Source: Lotus japonicus
Lineage: Eukaryota > Streptophyta > Magnoliopsida > Fabales > Fabaceae
Assembly: GCF_012489685.1 (NCBI RefSeq)
Contig: NC_080046.1
Span: forward strand, 58,394,195-58,458,194
Length of the DNA: 64,000 nt
Direction of reading: 5' to 3'
Both the position numbers and the translations under genes were made by a program. The stretch's first letter is position 1; each line of letters begins with the position of its first letter. Positions 26,277 through 38,200 of the stretch are shown here, one piece after another. The notes beneath the pieces are model-generated. The model had not been told where the DNA came from. It worked only from the letters and a program-made list of their open reading frames with translations, and did no database searches.

Positions 26277-26470
26277 TGAGACTTGAGAGGAACATTTATA
26301 TATAGGTGAAGCATGGTGCATTTTCAGATGCTGTAAGCTATGACGTTTTACTAAACATTATTGTTTGAAGTTTGAATGTTTCTAACCAAATAGGATTGAA
26401 TGAACTCTACGAATTTACGAAGAAAACTAAGAAAGCTCAGGTTTTATTGAATATAATCAATATATGCTGT
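26277..26470 (-). promoter_or_regulatory. Orphan copy of the SURNod19 promoter, facing DCL2-A
   Basis: This block matches 42237-42437, upstream of the SURNod19 gene. Shared pieces are TGCATTTTCAGATGCT, ATGACGTTTT.C.AAACATTA, GAAGTTTGAATGTTTCTAA and AGAAAGCTCAGGTTT. A TATA-like TATATATAAA lies on the minus strand at 26295-26304. Homology stops just downstream of the TATA box and no SURNod19 exon follows. Transcription from it would run antisense into the DCL2-A 3' end, whose stop codon is about 310 bp away. Whether it is active is unknown. Confidence 0.75.
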
Positions 26471-26869
26471 TTTTTTTTCTTTTCTTTCAATGTATTTTTG
26501 ACCTCTTATCCATGTTGCGCTCTGGCATTGGACTATAAGAAAATCTCACGTTTATGAACCACCACAAGTATAATTTTATAATAAAATATGTTTGACCGTA
26601 ACGAACTAAAATAAGACAAATGTTTTTAAAATGTGTTTGACTATAAATATATACTTTTCAATTAAATTTTAGTTTCAATTTGTTTCACAAAAGAGCTTTT
26701 GAAATGTATTGTGACTATCGAGCTACCACTCATGATAGTCCAATTTAAGGTATCTCTATCGGCGGTTTTAGTAAGTATGAAATCTAGTATAAAAAGAAAA
26801 GAAGTGTACTATGCGTGGAATGGAGGGATGCTCAATTCTCGAATTAAGTGCTCGTGAGTAACCCGCATA

Positions 26870-27440
26870 TAGGGATGGCAATGAGTAGGGTCTGGGTAGG
26901 GTACTATAGTACCCATCTCCGTACCCGCGTTTTCAAAAGATACTTGTACCCGTCCCATACCCGCGTGGGTAGTAATTTGAATGCCCGTTCACGTACCCTT
27001 TGAGTACCTATATGCCCGTACCCGTGCCCATTACCCACAGTTTAGTTAACGAATATTTAATTTTCATTATCCAAAAGAAAATAATATATAACTACTATTA
27101 TAAAATAAAGAGCATTAATTAAAAATACAAAAGACTATCCAAATATTTAATAAGTAAAACCATTCATTTTTAAAAGAGTAACTTAGAAACTTATAACTTT
27201 AATTTAGTTTGTTGATATATATATTTCAAAGTGTGTATATATAATAAAAATAATTAATAAAGTGTGTGCGGGTATGGGGCGGGTTGGGTACTATACTACC
27301 CATACCCGCACCCGTACCCACTAATTTTTGCGGGTAATTACCCATACCCAACCCCATACCCATATAGCGGGTTTTTACCCTACCCATTATGGGTATTTTG
27401 AGCGGGTACCCAATGGGTCCGAGACCCATTGCCATCCCTA
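26870..27440. mobile_element. hAT-type non-autonomous element
   Basis: A 571-bp element with ends TAGGGATGGCAA and TTGCCATCCCTA as perfect 12-bp inverted repeats. The 8-bp target duplication CCCGCATA lies at 26862-26869 and 27441-27448. The outer parts are degenerate repeats of a TACCCG/CGGGTA word and the middle is AT-rich. No transposase. The minus-strand frame at 27226-27447 only translates these repeats. Confidence 0.93.
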
Positions 27441-28215
27441 CCCGCATAGTAATGAACCGATTAATATGCTACTTAATGACCTAATTAATCACGAAACATA
27501 ATTCTAATAGGTAAAGTCTTAGAGGTGGAACATGTTTGGGTATCGGCTGATTGAATTCAAAAAGCACATTTCCTTCTTTCTGATTCAAAAACTCCAATGG
27601 AACCAAATGACCGAATTTTATTGAAGAAATGTGCTTTTACTTTTTTTTAACTTTTAAGCAAACACACATAATTATAAAGCCTATAAAAGCCTAGGGCGAC
27701 GAAGGTTTAAAGTTAAAATTCATCATTCTAATGCTAATAAGAGCTAGACTGTGTTTCGTCACTGAATCTAACTCTAAAGTTTGTGAGAATAAAACATAAT
27801 AATAATATACGCTCAGTTTGTTATAGCATGAATTGATAAGAAAAAAAAATGCTCAAGAGAAAGTTTGATGAGAGAGAGTTCATCCATCTCCTTTGGTTAC
27901 GACCTTCTTAGCCTAGATAGAGTAAAATAAGTGGTTCTACTCTGCATTTTACAATGTTCAATTTTGAAGAGAAATTCTACAATATGTGCATGAGTAATGT
28001 TTAATACACACCTCTTTTTTGAGGTGGAGAGGTGGAATGGTGAGAGAGATAGGAAGAAAAGAAAAAGTAAGAGAGAGAAAATATGAGATGTGATTGATGA
28101 TAAGATGAGAGAGATAGAAATAAAAAGAGGTGGAAATGGAGTGTTTAAAAAATGAGGTGTGTATATATCATTACTCATACGTGCATTTCTTTACTTTATC
28201 TCCACATTACATTAA

Positions 28216-28340
28216 TTATTTGTCCCTGGAGGGTAACTCAAGTGGTAAAAGATAAGAGATATAAGAGTTGGATGAGATGAAAGATGAAGAGTTCAGAGTC
28301 CGAACCCTAAGAAAGACTAATTTACTAAACTTTAAGAATC
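28216..28340 (+). repeat. Possible SINE-like fragment
   Basis: GGAGGGTAACTCAAGTGGTA resembles a pol III box A, and GAGTCCGAACCCT, about 70 bp on, resembles a box B. There is no clear poly(A) tail or target duplication, so this is weakly supported. Confidence 0.35.
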
Positions 28341-29241
28341 TTAGCAACGCCAATATTGCCACTAAACCCCATTTGTCAATGACTGATGTCATTCCAAACC
28401 GAACCACCAAAACTGCTTGAGTTTTATTTTTTGTTTTGTTTGAGATTCTATTAAGTGGGTAGACCTTTCCCAACACATGCTTCTTTATATCGAACCTTAG
28501 ACTAAATGCTTAAGGAGTCAAACTATCTACCGATCGTGCTGCACCTTGTTGTTCTAGTTTTCTAACAATGCTTGTTCCACCTCAATTTACTTTACTTTTG
28601 CTCCATTTAATTTACACTTGAACAATTTTATTCTGAGAAAAAAAGCTGACCAAACTTTACCATGCTGGTTTGAAACTCTGTCTTTATCATCTATGCCGTT
28701 TCCATATGAAACAGTGCAGTGCTGTATATCCGGTACCATCGCACCAAAAGGAGCAAAATGGCAGAAGAAGACGCGTCACAAGATGAGCATTCAATTTCTA
28801 TATCAAAGTCCACCATATACTTTGATTCTTTGTTCTGCTTCTGGTTTCCATTAGCAGCATTGCATCCATTAATGGAAAAACAGAGTATTTGTGGTGTGAG
28901 AATTGAAACACATGTTGAATGGTGATTGGTGAGCATTGCATGAGCTTTCCCTTCTAAGCAACACCCACTCTGAATACACAACAAAAGAGTGCTTCACAAA
29001 TATAGAAAAAAAGAGAAATCATGTCAATGTGATGTGTTGAAAACACAGATAAAAAAGAAGATAAATGACATGAACTAGTCACATTCATCTTCTTTTCACT
29101 TCTCTCATCTGAAGCCAAAGCTTGTACCTTTTCGTCTCCCTCTAGCAACCCTTTTGCTCAATCTGGGGTTTTCTTTTATTTTTTCTGCTCTTTATCTCTT
29201 CCATAACAAGAGAATTTGACTGTAGATTTATCAAAGAAACT

Positions 29242-32200
29242 ATGGAGGAAGCACTTCTGATGGAAATAGATAACCAGGTCACCTCAGATGCTCTTCCATT
29301 TGCTAGAAGGTGAGTATCATGCTCTAGTATTGAGTTGTGCATGCATTTTGATTGTGTTGTTGGAGACATGGTTAGAAATGTAGATAAAACCATTCAAGTA
29401 AGTAGTCTTTACCTAACAGCTTAAGTCTATGACCAAGTGATAGAGAGTTCGAAGTTTGCACCCTAAATTCTTCAAATAAAATAAAAATTTGAATTTTAGC
29501 ATACGGTAGATTGGCCTGTGCACTGTTCACGCTTCAACTACAAGTAGACTCTTGCGTGAGGGGGTGTGTTAGAAATGTAATATAAAATCATTCATTCATG
29601 TGTTTTTGGGTAATTGGTTCCTTGAGAGAGATTGTAAAATGTAATGTCTTCTCTTTGATTTTGGGGTTGAATTTTTTTCTTTTTCTGTAGCTATCAGCTT
29701 GAAGCATTGGATAAAGCTATCCGGGAAAATACCATAGTGTACTTCGAGACTGGTTCAGGCAAGACTTTGATAGCTATCATGCTACTTCGCAGCTATGCTT
29801 ATCAACTGCGAAAGCCTTCGCCTTTCATTGCAGTGTTCTTGGTTCCCAAAGTTGTGTTGGTTGGTCAAGTATGTCACTTTCTCAATTATGGCTTTGCAAA
29901 TTTGAGTTGCATTTTTTTGATGGCTACACCCTTCTTGTCATTGGCTTGTAAACTTTAGCAAGCTAAAGCCTTGGAAGCTCACACTGATTTAAAAGTGGGA
30001 GCCTATTGGGGAAATTCGCGTGTTGATTTATGGGATGCTGATAGGTGGAAACAAGAAATAGCGAAACACGAGGTGAGGGCTTTTGTATATCTATCAGAAC
30101 TAAAAGATGTCCTTGTCTATTATATGAATATATTTTGAATTACCATAATCTATCCGTTTGTGTTATGTGTGACATGTTCCTGTTTCCCCTCCATTTTGGT
30201 GTCTGCTATTTGCAGTTTCTCAACTTTATATGCTTGTGTTATGCATATGCAATCCCCCTTGCCATCTCTTCCCCCTTCCAAAAGAACAAGAAATAGACCA
30301 TTTCCTATTGATTTTGTGGATTCCACATAGTCCATCTATATTACACAAACATATAATTAATTAACTTTCGTTGATTTAGTTAAAAATACCTGAGACAAAA
30401 AATGAAAAGATAACTTAGAGCAACTTTGGGTGCTTTCAGAGCAATTTCTCTGTCTTACCTCTATTCTGTATTTCCCTCTGATTGTTCCTATTGAAATTCA
30501 TTGCTTGCACGTAGTGTCTGAGTTGTTGTCTAGTTTGGCAATTTCCTCTTTATTTGCAATGTGTACTGAGTTAAAGCTTCTTGTCTACCGATAGATAGTT
30601 CATGGTTGCTTCTGAAATTTATCTTTGTATGGTGAATAGATAATTGGTAATCACTGTCAGTAATGCTTTTGAATGTTATAGGTTCTTGTCATGACGCCTC
30701 AAATATTAAATGATTGCTTGAGGCATAGCTTTATGAAGCTAAAAATGATCAAGGTTTTGATACTAGACGAATGCCACCATACAAGGGGCAGACACCCCTA
30801 TTCACTTATAATGACAGTAAGTGTTATCCCCTCTTCATAGTTTTTATTTAACTGGTTTCTGTCTTTGAATTTCTTACTAATTCTTACTATGCTAGTATAT
30901 TTTATTTTTCTATTGGTAATATAAGGTCCAAAGACCTGTTAGAGGGGTAAAGTGGGAATTAAACCTTCTACCATCAGGCTAGTGTAAATATGGGGTGTGG
31001 TTCAATATGATCCGTGGCTCATTGGCAACTTCAAAATATTCTGCATCTTCTATTTTGGTCAATAACAAGACTGGCCATCCATATTTTGGAAGGTCAGCTA
31101 TTAGATGAGTAATAAGCAGTTCTTATGAGAAGTTTGTTTAAGTCATGTGTGCAGTATGCAATTATCTCCTCAGAAAACTAACTAATGAAAAGTACTTTTA
31201 GGTCTGTTCATACACTTGGAAGCAAAATGTTAGCATATAAATGACATTCGACTTATGGTGACAAGAATTGGTCTGGACTCTGGACTATAAATAGTTGCAT
31301 TTCATCAACTTATAGTTGCAATTATTTCCTTTGTTTTTATGGAGCAGCTACAGGTTATTTTCCTAGTTTTGTAGGTAGCAGTTCTTACTGCTCAAGCCTT
31401 GAAACGTGCACCAATGCTAAAAGTTGTTATTTTACAATGCCGTTACAATTTTTACTCTTGTGACTATTACACTTTTCTATTTCTATTGAAGTACAATTCT
31501 GTGTTACTGTTTATCTTGTCATGTGCTGTTTGTTTTACATTTTATTTTAATCAAAGGTTCATACATGTATAAGTGAAGCTGTAATCAGGGAGTTCATACC
31601 AATCGCAACCCCAAAATTCAAGTTTTATAAGTCAAATGCACTTGGAATTGTGTCTCAAGGATTAGCAATTAATCTCAACATGTTAAAAGAGCAGGTAAGT
31701 ACACTTAAGCTAATAATTTTCAATGTATGTTCTTAAACGACTAAGAAAACCTGAAACTCCCCATGTCCTAAAAGGGTAAATGTGAGTACGCCTTTGTGTC
31801 ATTTATTTTACTGAGTAACATGTTGTGTTCAAATCAATGAACGATTGCTATAATTTATTTGTTTTATGTTTGTTACCACTTTACATGCTGTGCATTTATT
31901 ATCAGATCATAGTTGACTGTTACCTTTAAGTGGATATTTTGTTCTTCAGCATGAACTCTTACTCAGAAGTCCAGATTTCACAACACCAGCAGCCGAGTCT
32001 GCAGAAAAAAATATAATGCAGATCTTTCATGATTTAATTTATTGCTTGGAGGATCTTGGTGTTTGGTTGACTTTGAAGGTTCTCACCCTTCTCTTGAAGT
32101 GAATTTATAACTCTAATGTATGTTCATGGTTGCATCATTGACATCAATTGTTTTTTTTTGTGATAGGCTGCAGAGTCCTTATCTTCCAATGACACTGGGT

Positions 32201-35200
32201 GTCTTTCATGTGGAAACTCTGCAAATAAAATTGTTAACAAATTTGGTTTGGCTACTGTTCGGGAACTGAAAACTCACTTACCATCTAGTAATGATTCTAC
32301 AACACATGAATAAATCAGCCTAATTAAATATAAATATTTTGCTTGCCTTCTTTAGTTAATTTTAGAAAATGCTGTCTTACTCAGGTTCTCAGTGGTCTAT
32401 TGGTGACAATATGAAATATGATGTGGAAAGGGAGCTGTTGACCTCCAAAGTTTGCTGTCTTATTGACTCTCTACTTGAGTACAGGTTGTCCTTATGCCCA
32501 GGTTTCAATCCAAACAAATTCTACTGTGGTTTTGAAATTATGTATGTGTGTTACTTTTGTGGATAGGTCTGGTCCCTAGGCTTTCCTTGTAATTAGAAAG
32601 TCTGAAGATTTTATAGGATGTGTAAATGCTTTAACTAGCTGATCAATAATTTATCTGTTTCTATTTTATGTACCGATCTTTTTACTGAATAAATTTTGAT
32701 GGATCTACTATACATGCTACACTTACAGGGATTTGACTGACCTTAGATGCATAGTTTTTGTGGAAAGGGTCATTACAACCATTGTCCTTCCGGCTCTGTT
32801 AAATGTGGAGCTTCCAAAATACCATAGGTGGAAGACTAAGTTCGTTGCAGGATGTAAAATTGGATTTCAAAATCAATCCAGGAAAGAGCACAAGGAAATT
32901 GTGGAAGATTTTAGCAAGGGATTGGTACGTTGCTTTCTTAGATAATCTGTTGAATTTTAATCACCACACACTATTTCTTATCAAGGGGAATATTTTGATA
33001 TACAGGTCAACATCATTGTTGCAACATCAATTTTTGAAGAGGTTTTAGATGTTCAAAGTTGCAATTTGGTTATTAGATTCAACCCATGTCACAATGTGTG
33101 CAGTTTCACACAGTCCCGTGGCCGTGCAAGAAAGCGCCATTCTGATTACATATTAATGGTTAAGAGGTTATATATTTTTTCTTTCTATCCCCAGTATTGT
33201 GATTACTCTAGCTATTAGACAAGTGCTAATTAGCATGTTGCATGCAGAGTTATGATATCAAATCTCTCTGGTTTGCTAGTTGACGTAATATTTCCGCACA
33301 CAACTTATTTTGTTCTGATATAACAGTGGGGATTCAGTTACATGTTCAAGACTAGAAAAATACCTTTCTAGTGGGGATATTAGAAGGAAGGAATCCTTGT
33401 GTCACTCTTCACTTCCATGCGATCCTTTAGAAAGTGATCTATTCCATGAGGAAACATATCGCGTTGAAAGCACTGGCACTATTGTCAATCTTAGTTCTAG
33501 CATCGATTTATTACACTTGTATTGCTCACGGCTCCCTGGAGATGGGTTAGTTCACTGCAGCCCTTATGACATGTTAATTTTTCTTCACTTCAATGAATCT
33601 AAGATATGCTTTCGTTTGCATTTTCTTTATCTAGTTCTTCCAAATTTATCCCATCTACATTTAAAATCTCAGGTACTTTAAGCCGACTCCAAGGTGGGAC
33701 AGAGAAACTGGAACCTTGTATCTTCCTAAGAGCTGCCCTCTACCGGACATACCTGTACAAAGTGACCGAAAGATCTTAAAGAATATTGCATGTCTTGAAG
33801 CGTGCAAGCAACTTCATAAGATCGGAGCTTTGACAGATAATCTTGTTCCTGATATTGCTGTTGAAGAAGAAGAGGTGGTGGAATTCGGTAACGTCATGTC
33901 TTCTATTCATTACCTCATTATTAGTACTTAAAAATGAAAATCTGTTTATCCATATATTTCTTTGAACATCTTCAACTTCAAACTGTTCTTACAGGGAATG
34001 AACCTTACAATGAGAAACAGCCAAGTTATGTACCACTGGAATTGGTGAATCAGGTCTTGAAACACAGTGAAACAACCTACCATTGTTATTTGATAGAGTT
34101 AAAACAAAATTTTAGCTATGATATCACTGTTCAAGACATCTATCTTGCAACGAGAGCTGAGCTTAATCGAGAAATTGCAAGCATGCAATTTGATATGGGT
34201 TTTGACAAAGGTACCTTGTCAGTAAGCTTCATACACAAAGGAACTATTCGTCTTTCCCCACATATGGTATTTCTCTGTTACTCCTTTTGTTGTATCTAGC
34301 ATATTTTCAGGTGTAGGGAAAAGTCAATGAAGTTATTGTTTGTTTGTTTTAATGTTACAGGTTTTTTTATGTAAAAAATTCCAGCTTACTGTCCTTAGAA
34401 TTCTTCTCGATCATAATACGGATAGGCTGCAAACTGCTTTAGAAAAGTGCTGTTTGGAAGATGGTCTTGAGATTGATTATCTTCTGCTTCCAAGTATTGT
34501 TAAAGACCAAGGAACAATTATTGATTGGCGTACTGTTCATTCTGTAAATTCATCTGATATTGTTTGTAAGGATCACACACCCAATATATGGACCAAAGAT
34601 GGTCTAGCTTGCCGTTGCATGCTGCAAAATTCTTTGGTAAATACTCCTCATAATGGTTGTATTTATATCACCATTGGTATGGCGAATTCGGATGGGAACT
34701 CTCCTCTAGAACTTAGGGGTGGTGAAGTTATTACGTACAAGAAGTATTTTGAAAAGAAGTAAGTAAATATTTGTGGTTGATGTGTATTCTCAGGTTAATT
34801 TATCTACTTGTGTTCTGATTAATCCTTTTCCAAATTACAGTCATGGCACACAATTGTATTTTGAACATCAACGGCTACTTACGGCCAAACGCATTTTTCA
34901 AGTTAAAAATTACTGCCATGGACGCAGACAAGAGAAGGATAGAGGTTTTATCTTTAATTTTTCAGTTTGTTTCTTCTGTTTTTTAATCTTTGCCTAGTGA
35001 GATTGGACCGGTTATACAAACCTTTGTTGTCTGTAAATGCATGGAAGATATTATTTCTTTTGTTAAATCTTATAGGGGTGATATAGGTGGACAGTAGGAG
35101 TTGATGAGGGTTGTTAATGGCGGATAGCGTAGTGTAGCGGCAAGCCCAAAAAACGCTACTTCGAGCTCTATTGCGGCGCTATAGCGGTGAATCCCTAGGG

Positions 35201-38200
35201 CGCTATGCTATAGGCTATTGCGCCGCTATAGCGCGCTATTAACAAGCCCTGAGTTGATCATGCCTAAATCTTAAAATTAGGGTTGGCTATGTGGCCATTA
35301 TTAATATTAATTGAAATTTACTTAATGTATTCCTTCCATTGCTAGCCCTGCGATATAATTGAGTGGAAGTCAGGAAATATTAAAGTGGCCTCTGTCCTCC
35401 TTGTATGAGGAACACAATTAATTTTAGTCTTACTAAGAATATGTTTTCTATTAGCACTGACAGCTATTAATAACTAGAATTTAATTTGCAGTTTCATGGT
35501 GTCTAAGTATTTAGCAGCGCCATGATGCCTAACTTGGTTATCTTTGGTTGTTACGAATAGTGTCTAAACTTGCTTGTTCCCAAGTGTTATTTATAGTCTT
35601 ATTATGAAATGGATTTGTATTTGCCGTCACTGATGCTGCTAATTTAGTTAGCAGTATTATGATGCTTATTTTTTTCCTTTTAATGTCATGGCTGTATTAT
35701 ATAATATAGTAGAAAAATTTGCAGCTGTATTTAGCGTTATCTGTCTCAATGCACTACCAATGTGTAATCCAATCTGAATCCTAACTTTCGTGTTTTTCAT
35801 TTTCAGAAGCAACCAAGACATTTGTTGAATTGCCTCCTGAACTATGTTGTGTAATCATGTCACCGATATCATTCATTACCATTTATTCCTTCTCATTTAT
35901 CCCGTCCATCATGCACAGACTTGAGTCGTTGCTTGTTGCTGACAAACTAAAGATGTATATGGGTAGCTGCTTGTTGAATGAAATTCACACACTCAAGGTA
36001 GAATACTATTGAAGTCCTCAAATTTTCTCATCACTATAAGCTTAAAAGTTTATATTTTCAAAATGTTGTAGAAAAATGATATTTTACTGTATTTTTTTTC
36101 GAATAATTGATAATTGTGCGAGTTGTTATGAAAGAAATACTAAATTTGAAAGAAGGTCACTCTGGATAATGAATGTAAACAGATTCCTTCTGACCTTTTA
36201 CCCTCTTCTAGTATCTAAATGTGTGGTCCAGTGGAACTTTCTTAAGTAGCATTTTTGGTTAGTTTATCTCAGTGATATCTGATTGTGTGTTCCATTTTTT
36301 TTTATCACTTGTCAAACATATTAAAGAAATTTGAACTCAAGGTATCTGCATTTTGCATTGTAGGCCTTGGAAGCACTTACCACAAAGAGATGTCAGGAGA
36401 CCTTCAATTATGAGTCTCTAGAGACTCTTGGAGATTCTTTTCTAAAATATGCTGCCACACAACATCTTTTCCAAACATATCAGAATCACCATGAAGGTCT
36501 CCTTACTCTGAAGAAGGACAAGATCATTTCTAATGCTGCCCTGTGTAAGTTAGGGTGCAGCTGTGGACTTCCGGTATCCTCTCTCATTGATACATTATTA
36601 TTACATTTTTTATGCTCTGCATGTCAGGTCTTATGATGCTGCCCTTACCCTATTTTAGTCCATATATCTGTTATCATTCTAGTCCCTCAAAAATGAATTT
36701 TATCAATTAAATCCTTAAATTTTAAATACCTAATTTTCAAGTCCCTCCATTCATTAAATATTGTTAGTAACGAATAGGTGGAATGAACAAATATTTCTGC
36801 ATTCCAAATTTTAAGGAATTAATTGACAAGATTTATTCTTGAACAAATAAATTGATAAATGATGCATCTAGTAGGGACTAAAATTGGGTTTTAGTCTTTT
36901 CCAATTTTGAGCTAAAATATCATAGAATATTTATATGCATTTTGGTTTGGAAGTTTATTTCTTTACATGTATAGGTTATTTCATACTGCAGTATGATTTC
37001 TGATAAAATGACAAATAATAGGTGATTTGGTGTTTCAATTAGAAGTCTGTAAGAGGCTAAAACTTTGAATCAATTGCCTAATTGCAACTATTTTGGTGAT
37101 TATCATGCTTTATATTTTATTTGTTCTCTGATTTGTGATGGCCAAATTGTAAAATTTACATTATTTACCATGAGTAATGTGTTCTCTGAACTTTAATGCT
37201 TATGCCATGAGGATTACATTGCACTAACTATAATTGGATCCATTCTCAGTTGAATTGTTGAGATATACGGTTCTGCATTGTCATCTTGAAAACATATTAA
37301 TTATCTTGTCTGGCTGCTGTTCTTTCGAATTGCAGGGCTTCATACGAAATGAGCCTTTTGATCCTAATACTTGGATTGTTCCGGGTGATAAATCTGGAGG
37401 TTTGAAATTGGAAGAGTTGGTTTTCGATGGGACTAAATTTTATGTTAGTGGAAAGAGAAATTTAAAACAGAAGATTATTGCTGATGTTATTGAGGCACTA
37501 ATTGGCGCCTTCCTTAGCAGTGGTGGGGAAAATGCTGCCCTGTTGTTTATGGATTGGGTTGGTATTAAAGTCTGTTTTGATATCATACCCTATGAGAGAC
37601 ACTTTAGCACTTGTGCAGAGAAGCTAGTGCACATCAGCCTGCTAGAATCCAAATTAAAATACTCATTCCGTGACAGTTCCCTTTTGGTGGAAGCTCTAAC
37701 TCATGGTTCATACATGTTGCCAGAGGTGACTAGATGTTATCAGGTACTTATTATGTATCATATTTAAACCAGGAAGTAGCATGTATCTTTGATAGGAAGA
37801 ACTTTTATCAACTCGATATTTATTAGCCTATCATTTTTCTAGTCTTGATTGAATCGTGGACCTCATTAAATAGCAATCGCTCATGTGTTTTTTATCAATT
37901 AAATTTGTTGTCCGTATATTCTTGTCGCTTGTGTTTCTCTTTTATCTCATATTTTAAATGACACACTCCTTGCCATGCAGCGACTAAAGCTTCTTGGAGA
38001 CTCAATATTGGATTATCTCATTACAGTGCATTTGTATGAGAAATATCCTGGAATGTCATCTGGGCAGTTAACTGACATGAGGGCAGCATCTGTAAATAAT
38101 GACTGTTATGCATGGTCTTCCATTAAGGCTGGCTTGCATAAACACATACTCCATGTATCACAAGATCTAGATAAGCATATTAATGAGGCCCTCGGGGTTT

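Larger units (their letters stand above)
25968..29241. other. Spacer between the two DCL2 genes
   Basis: No intact gene. The DCL2-A 3' flank matches that of DCL2-B for only about 100 bp. It then jumps to an orphan SURNod19 promoter (26277-26470), followed by a hAT-type element (26870-27440) and a possible SINE (28216-28340). From about 28700 it becomes the DCL2-B upstream region. Confidence 0.75.
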
